Below, piece after piece: positions 9,138 to 19,948 of a stretch of 64,000 nucleotides of DNA. The notes below the pieces were generated by a model, which was not told the origin of the DNA, searched no databases, and worked only from the letters and a program-made list of their open reading frames with translations. The stretch lies in the NCBI GenBank assembly GCA_956465555.1, contig OY101128.1, positions 434,001-498,000 of the forward strand. Direction: 5' to 3'. The stretch is from Nitzschia sp. pyKryTriq1 (lineage: Eukaryota > Bacillariophyta > Bacillariophyceae > Bacillariales > Bacillariaceae). Each line of letters begins with the position of its first letter. The first letter of the stretch is position 1. The position numbers and the translations under genes are program-made.

Positions 9138-11103
9138 ATGGTTCAATTCTTCACCACGACGATGACTTTGTCGTTGTTCGCTACCGTTGGTTGGTTCGCA
9201 AGTGCAACAACTGCGTTTGTGTCCCCTGCATTATCGTTGGGGCAGAGCCGCTGCGATAATGATAATATGGTGGATGATGCTGCTGCTGTTGTTGTTGTTG
9301 TCGGTGGTGGAAACCCCACAAAACTCCTCCAACAGCAGCTACGAACGAAAATGAAAATGAACGCTCGCAATACGGAGGATGAATCATCAGCTGTCACTGC
9401 TGCAGCGTCCGAATATGATGACAACGACGACGATCTTCATCCGTCCGATCCGGCGACGACGACGCCCCAATTTTTGAGTGGATTGTGGCAACTGATTGCC
9501 CAAGGGAACAACCTGGTTCGGGGGGTAAGTGCGAACAATGCGCAGGGATTCTGCAGCAAAACGATAGAATTTGTTTGCTCGAGTCAGCAGTCAGTCGATT
9601 TTTTGAATTTTCATGTCATTAATTTCTCAAACAACAACTCTTTGTTTTGTCCATTCATTCTTGCAAATGCAGGAGTCTCATACAGTGCTGTTTCCCGGCA
9701 TGGAATCGGAATTTACTCCTCGTTATTTGAATTTGGTGACGGCTCACTTGGATTCTTGCAAAGATGTCTGTGATTTTTTTGGAATCAATACGGCGCTCGT
9801 CCCTTTCATTTCGGATGGCAAAGTCAAGGGCTTTACCATCAAGAGCTTTCGCAATCCCGACTCGGATCCAGATAATATGGAATTTGCCTATGATCCCTAT
9901 TGGGATGATGGAGAGGAATGGAACTATGAAGGTATTGATGATGCGATAGAGGCGAAAAAGAATAAGGAGAATGTCAAAAAGCTACAATATCCTGAGATTG
10001 TCAACAAAATTCCCAACGACGATGACGAGATTGTGAATATTAGCAAGGCGTGGGTGAATAAGATTTGTTCGGATATGGGCGTTTGTCCCTTCATGAAGGG
10101 ACCGGAAATGGCTGGATTGCCGGTGGGACCCGTCAATTATGGAGTGGACAGGTCGACGTCTATGGAAGACATGTACGCTCGATATTGGCAGGAAGTGGTG
10201 AAAGTCGAACAACAACCCGAAAAGGATTTGTCCACTACTTTGCTGGTTGCCCCTGAATTTTGCATGGACCAGGTGGAGATTTTCGAGAACTTCAGTACCA
10301 CCTTGACACAATGTTTGTCGGCGCTTGGAGTAGAAGATTTGATTCAACTGGTCTTCTTCCATCCCCATTGGTCCTTTAGAGATGGGGGAGAGCGAGGTGG
10401 AGCGGGAGCGGCAGCCAACTACGCGCGTCGAAGTCCCTGGCCGATGATCAACATCTTGCGGACCACTCAAGTTCGAACGGCGCAAAAGGGGATTCCGACT
10501 GGCCTGGTCTACAAACAGAATGAAAAGACCTTGTCGGCCATCGGAGTCGAGAAATTGGAGACCATGTTGCGGTTACGAGACTGGGCAGAAATTGCGGATT
10601 TGAAGGTGGATCGTAAGGATATGGAGGCCTTGCGCGTGGCACGTGACTTTCAAGAGACGGGAAAGATTGCCCCCGAAGATACCTCGCTCGCGATGGACGC
10701 CACTCCGGCCGTCAACAAGGTCGATGGGAAGCAAATCGAACAAGGCAATCTAGTCAATGTGATTGGTGAAGCCTTGGCGAAGCGCCTCGGAAAGACCGGG
10801 GACGGCGGAGACTTCGTTCGATTGACGGGTCCCGAAACCAGTGCCGCCATTATGGCCAGTGATTTCTTGCTGGCAGAGTTAAATCGAGTGATTGCCGATG
10901 GCCCGAAACGCCCCAAGGCTGCGGCAAACTTGAGTGCAGCACATAAAGCTATCATGGAAGACTTTGAAGATCCGGCGCAAGGGGATGGTCGTGAAGATTT
11001 GATGGGAAATGTCATGTTTGGTCGATCGGGCCTGCTTGACGGTGAGAAGCCATCTGGCGGCAAGCACTATCCCAAAGGAATGAATCCGGATAGTTTCTAC
11101 TAG
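9138..11103 (+). CDS. Plastid-targeted DUF1415 protein with C-terminal extension
   Basis: Two exons (9138-9524, 9673-11103) encode 605 aa. The N-terminus is a signal peptide (TLSLFATVGWFASATTA) followed by FVSP. That is the A-F junction of diatom plastid precursors. A low-complexity Val/Gln/Asp linker follows. The central part matches DUF1415: VNKICSDMGVCPFMKG (the family's LNLCPFAK motif), TTLLVAPEFCMDQVEIFENF, LVFFHPHWSFRDG and ANYARRSPWPMINILR. Bacterial DUF1415 proteins are about 180-200 aa and have no assigned reaction; their conserved Cys suggests redox or thiol chemistry, which is inference. Here the domain is preceded by a stretch of about 100 residues (HTVLFPGMESEFTPRYLNL) and followed by some 180 residues that I cannot place. 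The product is probably stromal. Confidence 0.8.
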
Positions 11104-12163
11104 GCTACTGTAGCCAGTACGCTTTAGTAAAAGTGTCTGTATAGATGATCCTCTCGAGTCGTCGTACTGCTCGTAGCAATTACAATCGTGTTGACGGTTC
11201 GATATTACCTAGCCTTTCGTCTGAGTTTCCAAAGTTTGGATTTTCTATCCATCTGGATACTCTTACTGGTGCCGACATACAGCTATTGTTGCTCTTCTTC
11301 GCAAGATGATGCGGAAGGGGAAAATATAGCATCCAGAGTGCGAGAGTGAGTCACGAATGTTTTAGTCCTTCGAGGAAAAATCTCTGGTCTCTGTTCATGG
11401 GAGTCGATTTTTTCGAGAGTTTCATTTTTCGAACTATGTACTTCGTACTTCATACTGTAGCAAACACTCTCCACTATCTATTCTCCTCTCCTCTCTCAAC
11501 ACTTCACCTACACCATATGGCGGTGTATGTATCCAAAGAAGGTTTCTCATCCACAGACAGTGGCCAAACTATGCAAAAATTTGAATCCAACAGACAAAGA
11601 GGCCCTCTTGCCTGCTTCGGCTGTACCAGGTACTCACTCCTTGGAAGAAAATGCGTGTCGACGAGCAACCTGCCGTAGCACATCATAGAGTATCAATACC
11701 AATACTCACTGGATACTTACATGCCTCCGATCAGTGGTGGTGTTGGTAGTGACTGCCAGCGCCTTGGCCTGCAAAGGGGTACTCCTTCGAGACACCCGTG
11801 CGTACGATTAATGCAGTACCAGTTACTCCACCGGTAGTCTACTATCGTGCGGCTCTGCTCGCTGGGAGTTTCGAAGTGGCTGCACTCGTGAGTTGACATG
11901 TTGTTTCGAACGAAGGAGCGAGGAGAGGACGATTGGAAGGAGTCCTGTTGTTGTAGAAAAGCAGTCGGAGCCACCTACAGTCGTAGTAGGAGTGCAATTC
12001 GAAGAACAGCACTGGCGCTGCTCCAAACTGAATTGCTTTTCGAACCAGCAATTCACAAAATAAAATACCAACCAGAAACAAATCGATTGCTACCAGTAGC
12101 GCGCTTGTGGTGCTTGTTATTCTTGTTAGTGTCCTTGCAAATAATTGATACGACCGTAAATCA
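11104..12163. other. Intergenic region
   Basis: No gene is supported. It contains a GTACCAGGTAC copy at 11623-11633 and AT-rich tracts. Short frames on both strands lack family signal. Confidence 0.5.
11623..11633. repeat. GTACCWGGTAC palindrome, copy 3
   Basis: Exact GTACCAGGTAC, about 520 bp downstream of the DUF1415 stop codon. Confidence 0.8.
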
Positions 12164-13791
12164 ATGAAGCCCAGGGAGGGATCGAGCTCGTTTCTGCATT
12201 CGGAAGAAAAGGAAGAGCAACGAATGCTGCAAGCAATGACCAGTGGGTGGATCTCTGAGGACGGTGAACCTACCATTGTTTCACCGGCCCAGTCCTTGGG
12301 GGGCAAGACCGTGGCGAAAGAATCGTCGACGGAGCTGCTGGGTGCCGGTTCTCTATCAGCTTCCCAAGCTCGGCGTCGAGACCCGACCCATGAAGAAAAA
12401 GACGATGATCCTCAGTGGAAGGAAGCCATGGATATGATTCATGCCAATCCTTCTCTCCTGACCCCCCGCGTCTTTTGGACGACCTTGGAGCAGGATCCAC
12501 CTGCTCACGTTATTCGCGGTATGCTGTCCATCTCTCCTAAAGTTGCCAGCATTCCAAAGGAAGGCCCGACCGCATTGCAAGTGGCGGTGCAAGAAGGGGC
12601 GTGCCTCGGAGTGATCGAGGCTGTCTTGGAAGCTTGCCCCTTTGCGCTTTGCGTCACGAATCCTCATCACGCTATGGATCCTTTGTCGTATGTCAGTAAG
12701 TACCGTACGAGTGTGAGATTTGATTGTGGGTTCCATCCATCATTCTGATACTACAGCCATTACATGATTGATTCTTCTCAGAACGCCACCGCAAAGAGGA
12801 ACGAGAATTGATTGAATTACTAAGTCGCCCATTGAGTTATTGGGTATCGAAAAATGATTCTGATCTAGATCACAACGGCGCCAGCGACATTTTGGATTAC
12901 GGCGGCATGGACAAAAAGCAACAACCGTCGTCGGCTCCAGATAAAGAATCCCCGATTCCTTCCTTTTTTCCAGTCTCATCCCAGGCCGCCACGCGCAACA
13001 AGACGAGTAGTCATCGAATTGATCGCCAAGAATTGAACAATGTCAAATTGCTGTGCGCACAAGTCCTCAAGGGTCACAAGAAACTGTCTAAACAACTCAA
13101 GGTTTGTCAAGAGCAACTAGAAGGAGACAGGGGCAAAAGGCGAGACACTAATAGTGTGGACCGAAAAGAGTTCCTACAAGAATTGAACGAACAGCAACAA
13201 TTTCATTTTCGCCGTCAGCTGATTGCCTTGGATATGAAAGAACGGGCATTTTCGGCTCGTCTTCGAAAGACGGAAGAACGCTGCAAACAACACTGTACCG
13301 ACCAATTGTCGTCGTGGAAACAGTCATTGGATGTCTGGAAAGCTGACACGGACGAACAATGGAAGGAATGGAAAGTTTTGTTGGACCATGAAGTCCAAGT
13401 GAACGCTCATTTTCGTGCCGACTTTAGCCAGTGGATGGAAGACCAGCAGCGCAGCAGTTTTCCGTCGTGCGAGCCAGCGTCCAGTTTTGAAAGTGGAAAG
13501 GAAAACGAAGAATATGCCGACGACGATGTCGACGACGACGAGACAACGCCCATTCTCTTTGCTACCAATCTGGGTGAAGTGAGCGAACAAGCACCTCTGT
13601 GCAACAGTGGCAGCAGTTCCAGTGACGACGTTCTTCCTGGGTATGGTGGCAACCAGGATGATGACGACGACGACGACGATGAATTGTTGCGGGTAGAAAA
13701 GGTACCCGTACCTCCTCGTCGTCCCTTTTTGATCCGCCGTCGTCATCCGTGGACGCCACTGGCGAGGAAATGGGATCGAATTTGTCTTTAG
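12164..13791 (+). CDS. Ankyrin-like coiled-coil protein
   Basis: Two exons (12164-12695, 12782-13791) encode 513 aa. Residues 85-175 hold helical pairs such as GPTALQVAVQEGACLGVIEAVLEACP and DPLSYV. This is the degenerate ankyrin-like pattern common in diatom proteins that start with a DPQW block. The second exon carries a long coiled coil (about residues 255-390: VKLLCAQVLKGHKKLSKQL, ELNEQQQFHFRRQLIALDM, SARLRKTEERCKQ). After it comes an acidic tail with two Asp runs and a basic proline-rich end (PVPPRRPFLIRRRHPW). There is no signal peptide or membrane segment. It is presumably a scaffold, with no known partner. The intron border at 12695 is phase 1, and an alternative acceptor exists upstream. 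Confidence 0.75.
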
Positions 13792-13946
13792 AATGCTTTG
13801 TTTGTATTGACTGTAGACTAGGAAAATACACCAACAGGATTAAGTTTCAGTGAAGTGAAGCGCTTGTGCGAATCCACGCAACTACTATCATCAAATAGAA
13901 GGACAGTACTGTGCAGATACTCTCTATGTCATGTGAACTTGACTAT

Positions 13947-14715
13947 TTACTTTGTCAAACTCATAATAGAATTGACCAAATCTCCGTCATTCTCCTTGAG
14001 TGCCTTGACAGCCTTGGCCCGAGTACATCCCGCTTGAGACATGACCAACTCAATGTCCTTGGCTTCGACACCTGTTTCATCGACTTCTTCTTCCTCGGCG
14101 GCATCGGCGGCAGCGGGAGTGGCAGGTGCCGAAGCAGCAGCGGCAGCCGCCATTTCGGCGGCTTGGGGAGGACGGAACTGCTTGGCGGCCGCGGCTTGAC
14201 TGGCTCCCGTCGAATCCTCCGACTTGGCTTCTCCAAACACCACATAGGTGTCGGCGGTGGGAGACTTGAAGACATCGGGCTTGTTAATGACAAAGAGGAC
14301 GTTCTTGGACTTCTTGACCGTCACACGAAGGATGCCTGGGACGGGGCGCATGCCCAACTTTTGCATGGCCTTGCGAGACTTCTTTTCGTTACGGTTTTGC
14401 CTGGCGGATTCCTCTCCTCCCATGATGCCTTCCATGGCGGCGGCAGCGGCGGCGGCAGCATCACCAGTAGGTTCCAGTTCGGGAACTTGTTCCTCGAGCT
14501 CAGGGATATCGTCGTCTTCGACTTCTTCAATCTACAGAGAGTAGTCGTAATAATCGAGAAAGGGAGGGAGGTGAATGAATAGTGACTGAGTGAGTGAAAT
14601 GGACTGTATTTGTTTGTTTCTTCGTTTGTCTGAACTGTGGTCAACCAAATGATGAATCATCGTCCACCAACAAAGTGTCTGCGTCAACGTGTCGATGCTT
14701 GCTTACCTCAGGCAT
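13947..14715 (-). CDS. NACA: Nascent polypeptide-associated complex subunit alpha
   Basis: NAC-alpha pairs with NAC-beta (BTF3) at the ribosome exit tunnel and guards nascent chains against wrong targeting. Exons on the minus strand are 14715-14707 and 14531-13947, giving 197 aa. Exon 1 is only nine bases and encodes Met-Pro-Glu. An acidic stretch ([20 protein letters not shown]) and an Ala run follow. The NAC domain starts at [20 protein letters not shown], the ribosome-binding RRK/NEKK region, and continues through [20 protein letters not shown] and [20 protein letters not shown]. The C-terminus is the alpha-specific UBA domain ([20 protein letters not shown], ending NSIMSLTK). Length and order are normal for the family. 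It is convergent with the ankyrin-like gene, 155 bp apart. Confidence 0.96.
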
Positions 14716-15451
14716 GATTACGGTGTTGGGTTTTGAAAGAAAGATAAAAGATTCAACAAGGGGTTGTTGTTGTGGATGGGGATCAACAACAAGCTCCAAA
14801 GAGGAGGAGGGCGGCGGGTCAAGAGAGAACAGAGTTGAAAATCACTCATCGGTGCATGGTAACGCACAACCCAGAGGCTTCAAGTCTAAACAGTACATTT
14901 CCCGCCATTGCCGCCTACCGCTTTTACTACATCATATCTGTACCGGTATGTATTTCACGCGCGATCCTACAGTAATGTCGATGATTGTGCGGTTCGGAGG
15001 GCTCTCCAGGAGTGAAGGACGGACTGACCGTTTGTCTGATAAAAAAGGTGTGCAGACTTCATTTTTCGCTTCGAGCGCGCCAAATATTGGGGGGAATTCT
15101 GATCTTCTCTCATCCCCTTTTACACTTGAAGAGGTCCCCGAAAGCCAAAGCATTGGCGGCAGGCGCATGCAGACGAAAGCAAGCAGACGAAGAAGCCCTG
15201 GCGATGTTGTTGCAGAGAGAGAGAGGAGAGAGATGTTCCTGTCATTGCCATCGGCCCCGCGGTTCATCATCATCTGCTCCATAATAATAATATTCAAAAC
15301 TGAAAACTCACGCAGGTGTCGGCTGGCTCTCGCCCTCTTTTTATAATTTACATTCCATTCCATTCATTCTGTGGTGCTGATCAGATCTCTGTGCCTTCCT
15401 GATTATCTCCTTTCACCCCTGCGAAATTGCTAGAACACTCACAAACATAAA
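14716..15451. other. Shared divergent promoter of NAC-alpha and ASF1
   Basis: Only 736 bp separate the two start codons, so both promoters must lie here. One TACCGGTA octamer is present near 14941. No gene is seen inside. Confidence 0.6.
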
Positions 15452-16620
15452 ATGGCGCTTGTCAACGTTGTCAACATGGTACGTGCATGACATGAAATGA
15501 CGCTGGGCATTCCATTCACGACTGCTTGTTTGTTTGCTTGTATTAATTCACGATTACTGTGTGGTGTTCTAACTCAAACAAAATGCCTTTTGCGTCTTCC
15601 CTTTTTTGTTTTACTTGCTTCGTCGATGCTTGTTGTTGGATGTTGAATGTTAAAACGTTAACATGATTTGTGATTGATAGGTTGTGTTGGACAATCCAAC
15701 TTGCTTCACCAATCCCTTTCAATTCGAAATTACCTTTGAATGTTTACAAGAGCTCGATGATGGTAAGTACAAGTATGCCTACTCTACTAGCTAGTAGAGA
15801 GGAAGAAAACAAGAACCCGTTGTTGGAACTGGTTTCGTGCCTGCGTCTGTCTGGAGTCAGTCGTCGTTTCTTTTTTTGAAATGTCATGTTGTATCTCATG
15901 TCTGGCTCACTGTTACCTCTACTATAACACACTATACATTTGCACAAAGATTTGGAATGGAAGGTCTTGTATGTGGGTTCCGCACAAGATGCCACTCGCG
16001 ATCAAGTGTTGGATGAAATTTTGGTCGGGCCCGTCCCCGTCGGTGTCAACAAGTTTGTCTTGCAAGCCGATGCGCCCGATACGTCCCAAATGGCGCAGGA
16101 AGATTTGCTCGGTGTGACGGTCGTATTAGTGACTTGTAGTTACAAAGAGCGAGAGTTTGTCCGAGTCGGATACTATGTCAACAACGAATATCATGACCCG
16201 AACGCACCACCGCCGCCACCACCACCCAATACCGATACTACTACTACTACTGAGGGCAGTAATCCGGATTCTATGGAAGAGGAGGACGAAGAAAATAAGC
16301 CAGTGCTGCAGCTGCCAAATCCGATCCCTCTCGAACGAATTCAACGACAAATATTGGCTGATAAACCACGGGTGACCAAATTTCCCATTTCGTGGGGCGA
16401 CGAAGATACTACTCAACAACAACAAAACCAACTGCTGCTGCTGCAGCAACAACAACAGCAACAGCAAATGATGATGCCCCCTGCTACTGCTGCTGCTGCC
16501 AACAACAGCATGTCGGATTTGGTTTCCATGCAAGAAGAATCCAATGCTTCGTTTGGGAACAACAGTAATCCAGCAGCTTCTGCTGTTGTGGGCGGTGGGT
16601 TGCAAGCCATGGCCGAGTAA
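15452..16620 (+). CDS. ASF1: Histone chaperone ASF1
   Basis: ASF1 carries histone H3-H4 dimers for nucleosome assembly and disassembly and hands them to CAF-1 or HIRA. Three exons (15452-15478, 15681-15762, 15950-16620) encode 259 aa. The first exon has just nine codons (MALVNVVNM). The immunoglobulin-like core is nearly canonical: [78 protein letters not shown], and [20 protein letters not shown]. An insertion of prolines, threonines and acidic residues splits the core near residue 125. The roughly 80-residue tail is Gln- and Ser-rich, with a CAG/CAA tract. The acidic tail of yeast ASF1 is not obvious here. It acts in the nucleus. Confidence 0.96.
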
Positions 16621-16961
16621 AACAGAACGAGTAGCAGGAATGTGTGGATGAATCAATGAGTCAATGAGTCAATGGACCAATTCAATCTATCATGGAGTGT
16701 GGTGTGGTGTGGTGGTGGTGTCTGTTACGTAGATGACTCTATTAGAGAGGAGGACACGTACGGAAACCGACATTATCTGCGCCGTGTCTCAACTATGACG
16801 CCTGCCGTCCTTGTTTGTGGGGAAATAGTATACAACATATGGGTGGCGCTCGATCAGCAATAATAGTATAGCAGTCTCTAGTAGAAAAACACAACTCTGC
16901 AGTAATAGTTATTAGTTTGCCCGAATGTACAATTCAATCACCGTTTGCTTGGTTACAATTT
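16621..16961. other. Convergent gap between ASF1 and the 16962 gene
   Basis: A 341-bp 3' region shared by two converging genes. It has GTGGT and TCAATGAG short repeats. No gene is supported. Confidence 0.5.
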
Positions 16962-19240
16962 TCATTCGGAGGGAGATCCCTTGGCCCTTCGACGAGATTT
17001 CCTGATAGGAGGACTTGAAGAATCATCATCATCATCATCATCATCATCACCTTGCTTGATGAGTTCGTCCACCGTGGCATTGCCTGGAACCATAGTCGCA
17101 TGCTGTTTTCGTTTCCTCAAGAGAAAAACGAGCCCATCAGCCTCTTCTGGTGGCTGAGACATTTTCTTCAAAAGTTCACGCTCGCGCTTCAGAATTTCTT
17201 CTTCGTCTTCATCGGCGTTATCGTCATTGGCATGTGCCGCCGCTTTGGCATGTTTGGAGGCCGCCAGCATCCTATTCAAATAGTAGTGTGAAAGAGACAA
17301 TAGAGGAAGACCAAGAGAAAAGTGTGAGGGGTTGCGTTCTTCTTGCAATGAAATATGATAGGAGTCATCATCAGCAACACCCAGGAAACTTACTCCTCCA
17401 GTTCCAATTCCAATCGTTGCTCAAATCCTGGGCCAAAATACAACTGAACATTACGAGGAAGTTCGCCCTCTTTCTTTTCGGAGTCCAATCCAAAGAGTGG
17501 AGCCGGCTTCACATCGGGATCTTCCAACGCTTCCTTGATATCATCCGCTGTGAGTTGTTCGCCAGATGAAAGCTCTCGTAGTTTAAACGATGACGGATTC
17601 TCAATATCATTGTCTTGGTCCCTTTTCGCAGTCGCCTTTCCTCCCGAGCGTTGCTTCTTCTTCAAATTGCGCAAATAAATCGCCTTTTCTACAATCCTTC
17701 CCATTCGATCGTATCCCAAAAAAGCCAACACTTGAGTCGTTTCATTGTCCGGTGGAGGTACTTCGGGCGGCTCAAAGCCTAACCAATGCAGGAATCGGAC
17801 CACAACAGCAGGCATGTGCATCCAAGATCCCCCCTTGACACGACCCCTCCCACCTCTTGACTCTAGTTCTTCCCATTCTAATTCCAATTTGGACCTTGTC
17901 CTTCCCAACCCCCGGGGCAAAAAGCTCCCTTGTCGAACCTTGGAGAATTGTATGTAATTGTCTTGTGGCATTTGTACAGTTCGAACATCAAAGACGGCGG
18001 CGCGTTCTTTCAGATGACCACCGACATACTCTTCCTGGTCACCATCTTCTTGGTTGTCTTTTGTCTCTTCGTCGTCGTCATCATCATCATCATCATCAGG
18101 ACCTTGGCGACTCGTAGAAGTATCATCTGGATCCTCCTCGTCCAAATCGTCATCGTTGCCGTTCTCGTCATCATCTTTCCCGCTGTTCCCTTTCTTCTTT
18201 TTCTTTTTGGCGGCGGCTGCAGCGGCTACTTGCTCTTGTTGTTTACTTTGTTCATAGGCCGAATGCAACTCATTCCATCGATCATATGCCCTAACTTCTT
18301 CCGGACACAACCAACCGAGCTGTTCGACATCAAATCCACACGGAGGTTGTTTCGCCAAGGGATCATGTGCCTTGGATTGATCCGTCAAAAAGGCCCGATA
18401 GACCATGGCAGAATCTGCGGATCCAAAGGTACCAGTATGGAGTGTTCGTTTCCTTGTGCTGCTGCTGCTGCTGTTGCTGCTGGGTTGTTGAGGTGCGGGT
18501 GGAGGCATGCTATTGTTCATACTCGTGCTGATGCTGCTACTCGTGGCGATTGCAGTCGTCGGTGTAGTACTAATGGTATTCTTGAGTCCCAAAGGACCCC
18601 GCTTGGACCCCGAAAGTGCTTCATGTTTAGCTTGCGAATACTGGAGCCGTACTTTGCGGCGCAAGGCCCGGGCATCCATGATGGTGAGTTGCAAGGCCTT
18701 CCGGGTTCCTTGCAGGGCCATCTTCAAGGCCTCCAAGTTGGGTTGAGGGCCATCGCCAAAGGTGGTCATCATTTGGGCGCCCACGTGGCCCATGGGAATG
18801 GATTCCAACAATTCTTTGTACTCTTCTGTGGAAAATAAATTTACTTTCGACTTGAGGGACGCAGCAGGTTCCTGTATCCCTTTCACATCCTCGTCGCCGT
18901 CGTCATCATCTTCGTCGTCGTCGTCGTCATAGTTTCCCATGTCGACTTTTAGTGACGACGCCACTGACGATCGAGTGGCAGCATTCTCCCGCTCCTGCTC
19001 CTTCTTGTTTTTGTTTTTGTTGTGATTCGACGATGCCGTGGCTGTGGGCGCTCCCATACTGGTAAGAATATCCGAGACGGCCGACTCAATTTGATCATTG
19101 CTGGCTTTCCCTCGCGCACGTTGAGTCATGAGATCTAAAATGCCTTGCATTTGATGCGAAAGGGAATCTTCACCACTAATACCACTATTACCAATATTGT
19201 TGCTGCCTGTTGGTGGTGGTGGAGAAGGAGAAGGAGCCAT
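16962..19240 (-). CDS. Unknown conserved-looking acidic protein
   Basis: Two exons (19240-17394, 17271-16962) give 718 aa from ATG 19240 (MAPSPSPPPPTGSNN). The frame is open eight codons upstream but offers only TTG. I do not recognise the family. Three ordered blocks stand between low-complexity linkers. About 145-200 is helical (TEEYKELLESIPMGHVGAQM and ALKMALQGTRKALQLTIMDA). About 275-330 includes FDVEQLGWLCPEEVRAYDRW. About 430-540 includes DNYIQFSKVRQGSFLPRGLG and VVRFLHWLGFEPPEVPPPDN followed by LAFLGYDRMGRIVEKAIYLR. Linkers are poly-Asp, poly-Lys, poly-Ala and poly-Ser. The second exon is a charged helix, then an Asp run and a basic end (PPIRKSRRRAK). There are no membrane segments. 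The basic tail suggests a nuclear location. Confidence 0.75.
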
Positions 19241-19948
19241 TGTGGATGATGGATGCTGGAACAAGCTCCAAACTGAATTCTGATGAGCAGCAGGGTGCGA
19301 GATACTGCGCCGTCCTCAAATTTCGTTGGTGTGCTTTCGAAGAAGGATGTGCAGCTACAGTACTTTGGAAGGATCTCACACCACTTCCCGTCTACTAGAG
19401 TAGTAGTAGTAGATAGTCTAAACAGAACACACAACCTTCGACCGATGTATGACATTCTCATCATCGTAGCCCCATCATCGTCCGACAGTTGTCGCTGTAA
19501 CGTGAATTTTTTGCTGAAAAAGTCAGTCACGGCTCGCAGTCACGAAGGAAGGAAATCATCGGACTAATCGAAGCAAGAATGCTCCAGTACCTGTAGATAA
19601 TTGTTAGTGAGTACTCTAGAGTAGCATACCGGCGTACCCAGATCATTCATCATTCTTCATAGGTCTAGCTAGTAGAGAGGAGGAGGAGTCGAGAGTCGAG
19701 TCGTCCTCTCTCCCTACTCTTGCCGAGAGTACGCATACCTGTAGAGACTACAAGTAGCAGACCTACAGTACTGAGTTCCTAAGATGCCGCATCAAACAAC
19801 ACTCTCGTTGTTGCTGCTTGCAACTGACCATACTATGTTCTGTAAGAATAATATGTTAATAAAGAAGTGTCCACGAAGGAGCGACTACGTGTCATATACT
19901 TACTACTCCTACTTTTCTAGAGAGGAGCGCCATATTTTCGTGGTTTGC
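19241..19948. other. Intergenic region
   Basis: Lies between two minus-strand genes, so it is the promoter of the 16962-19240 gene. It has TAGAG/CTCTAC short repeats and no supported gene. Confidence 0.5.

Noticed and set aside
17021-17055. Regular ATC triplet array resembling a designed or CRISPR-like repeat
   Set aside because: It encodes a poly-Asp run in a gene. Similar Asp- and Gln-coding triplet runs occur in many proteins of this window.
17930-18838. A 302-codon frame antisense to the 16962-19240 gene
   Set aside because: It is rich in Ile/Val/Phe/Leu runs that are simply the antisense of Asp, Lys and Ser repeats.
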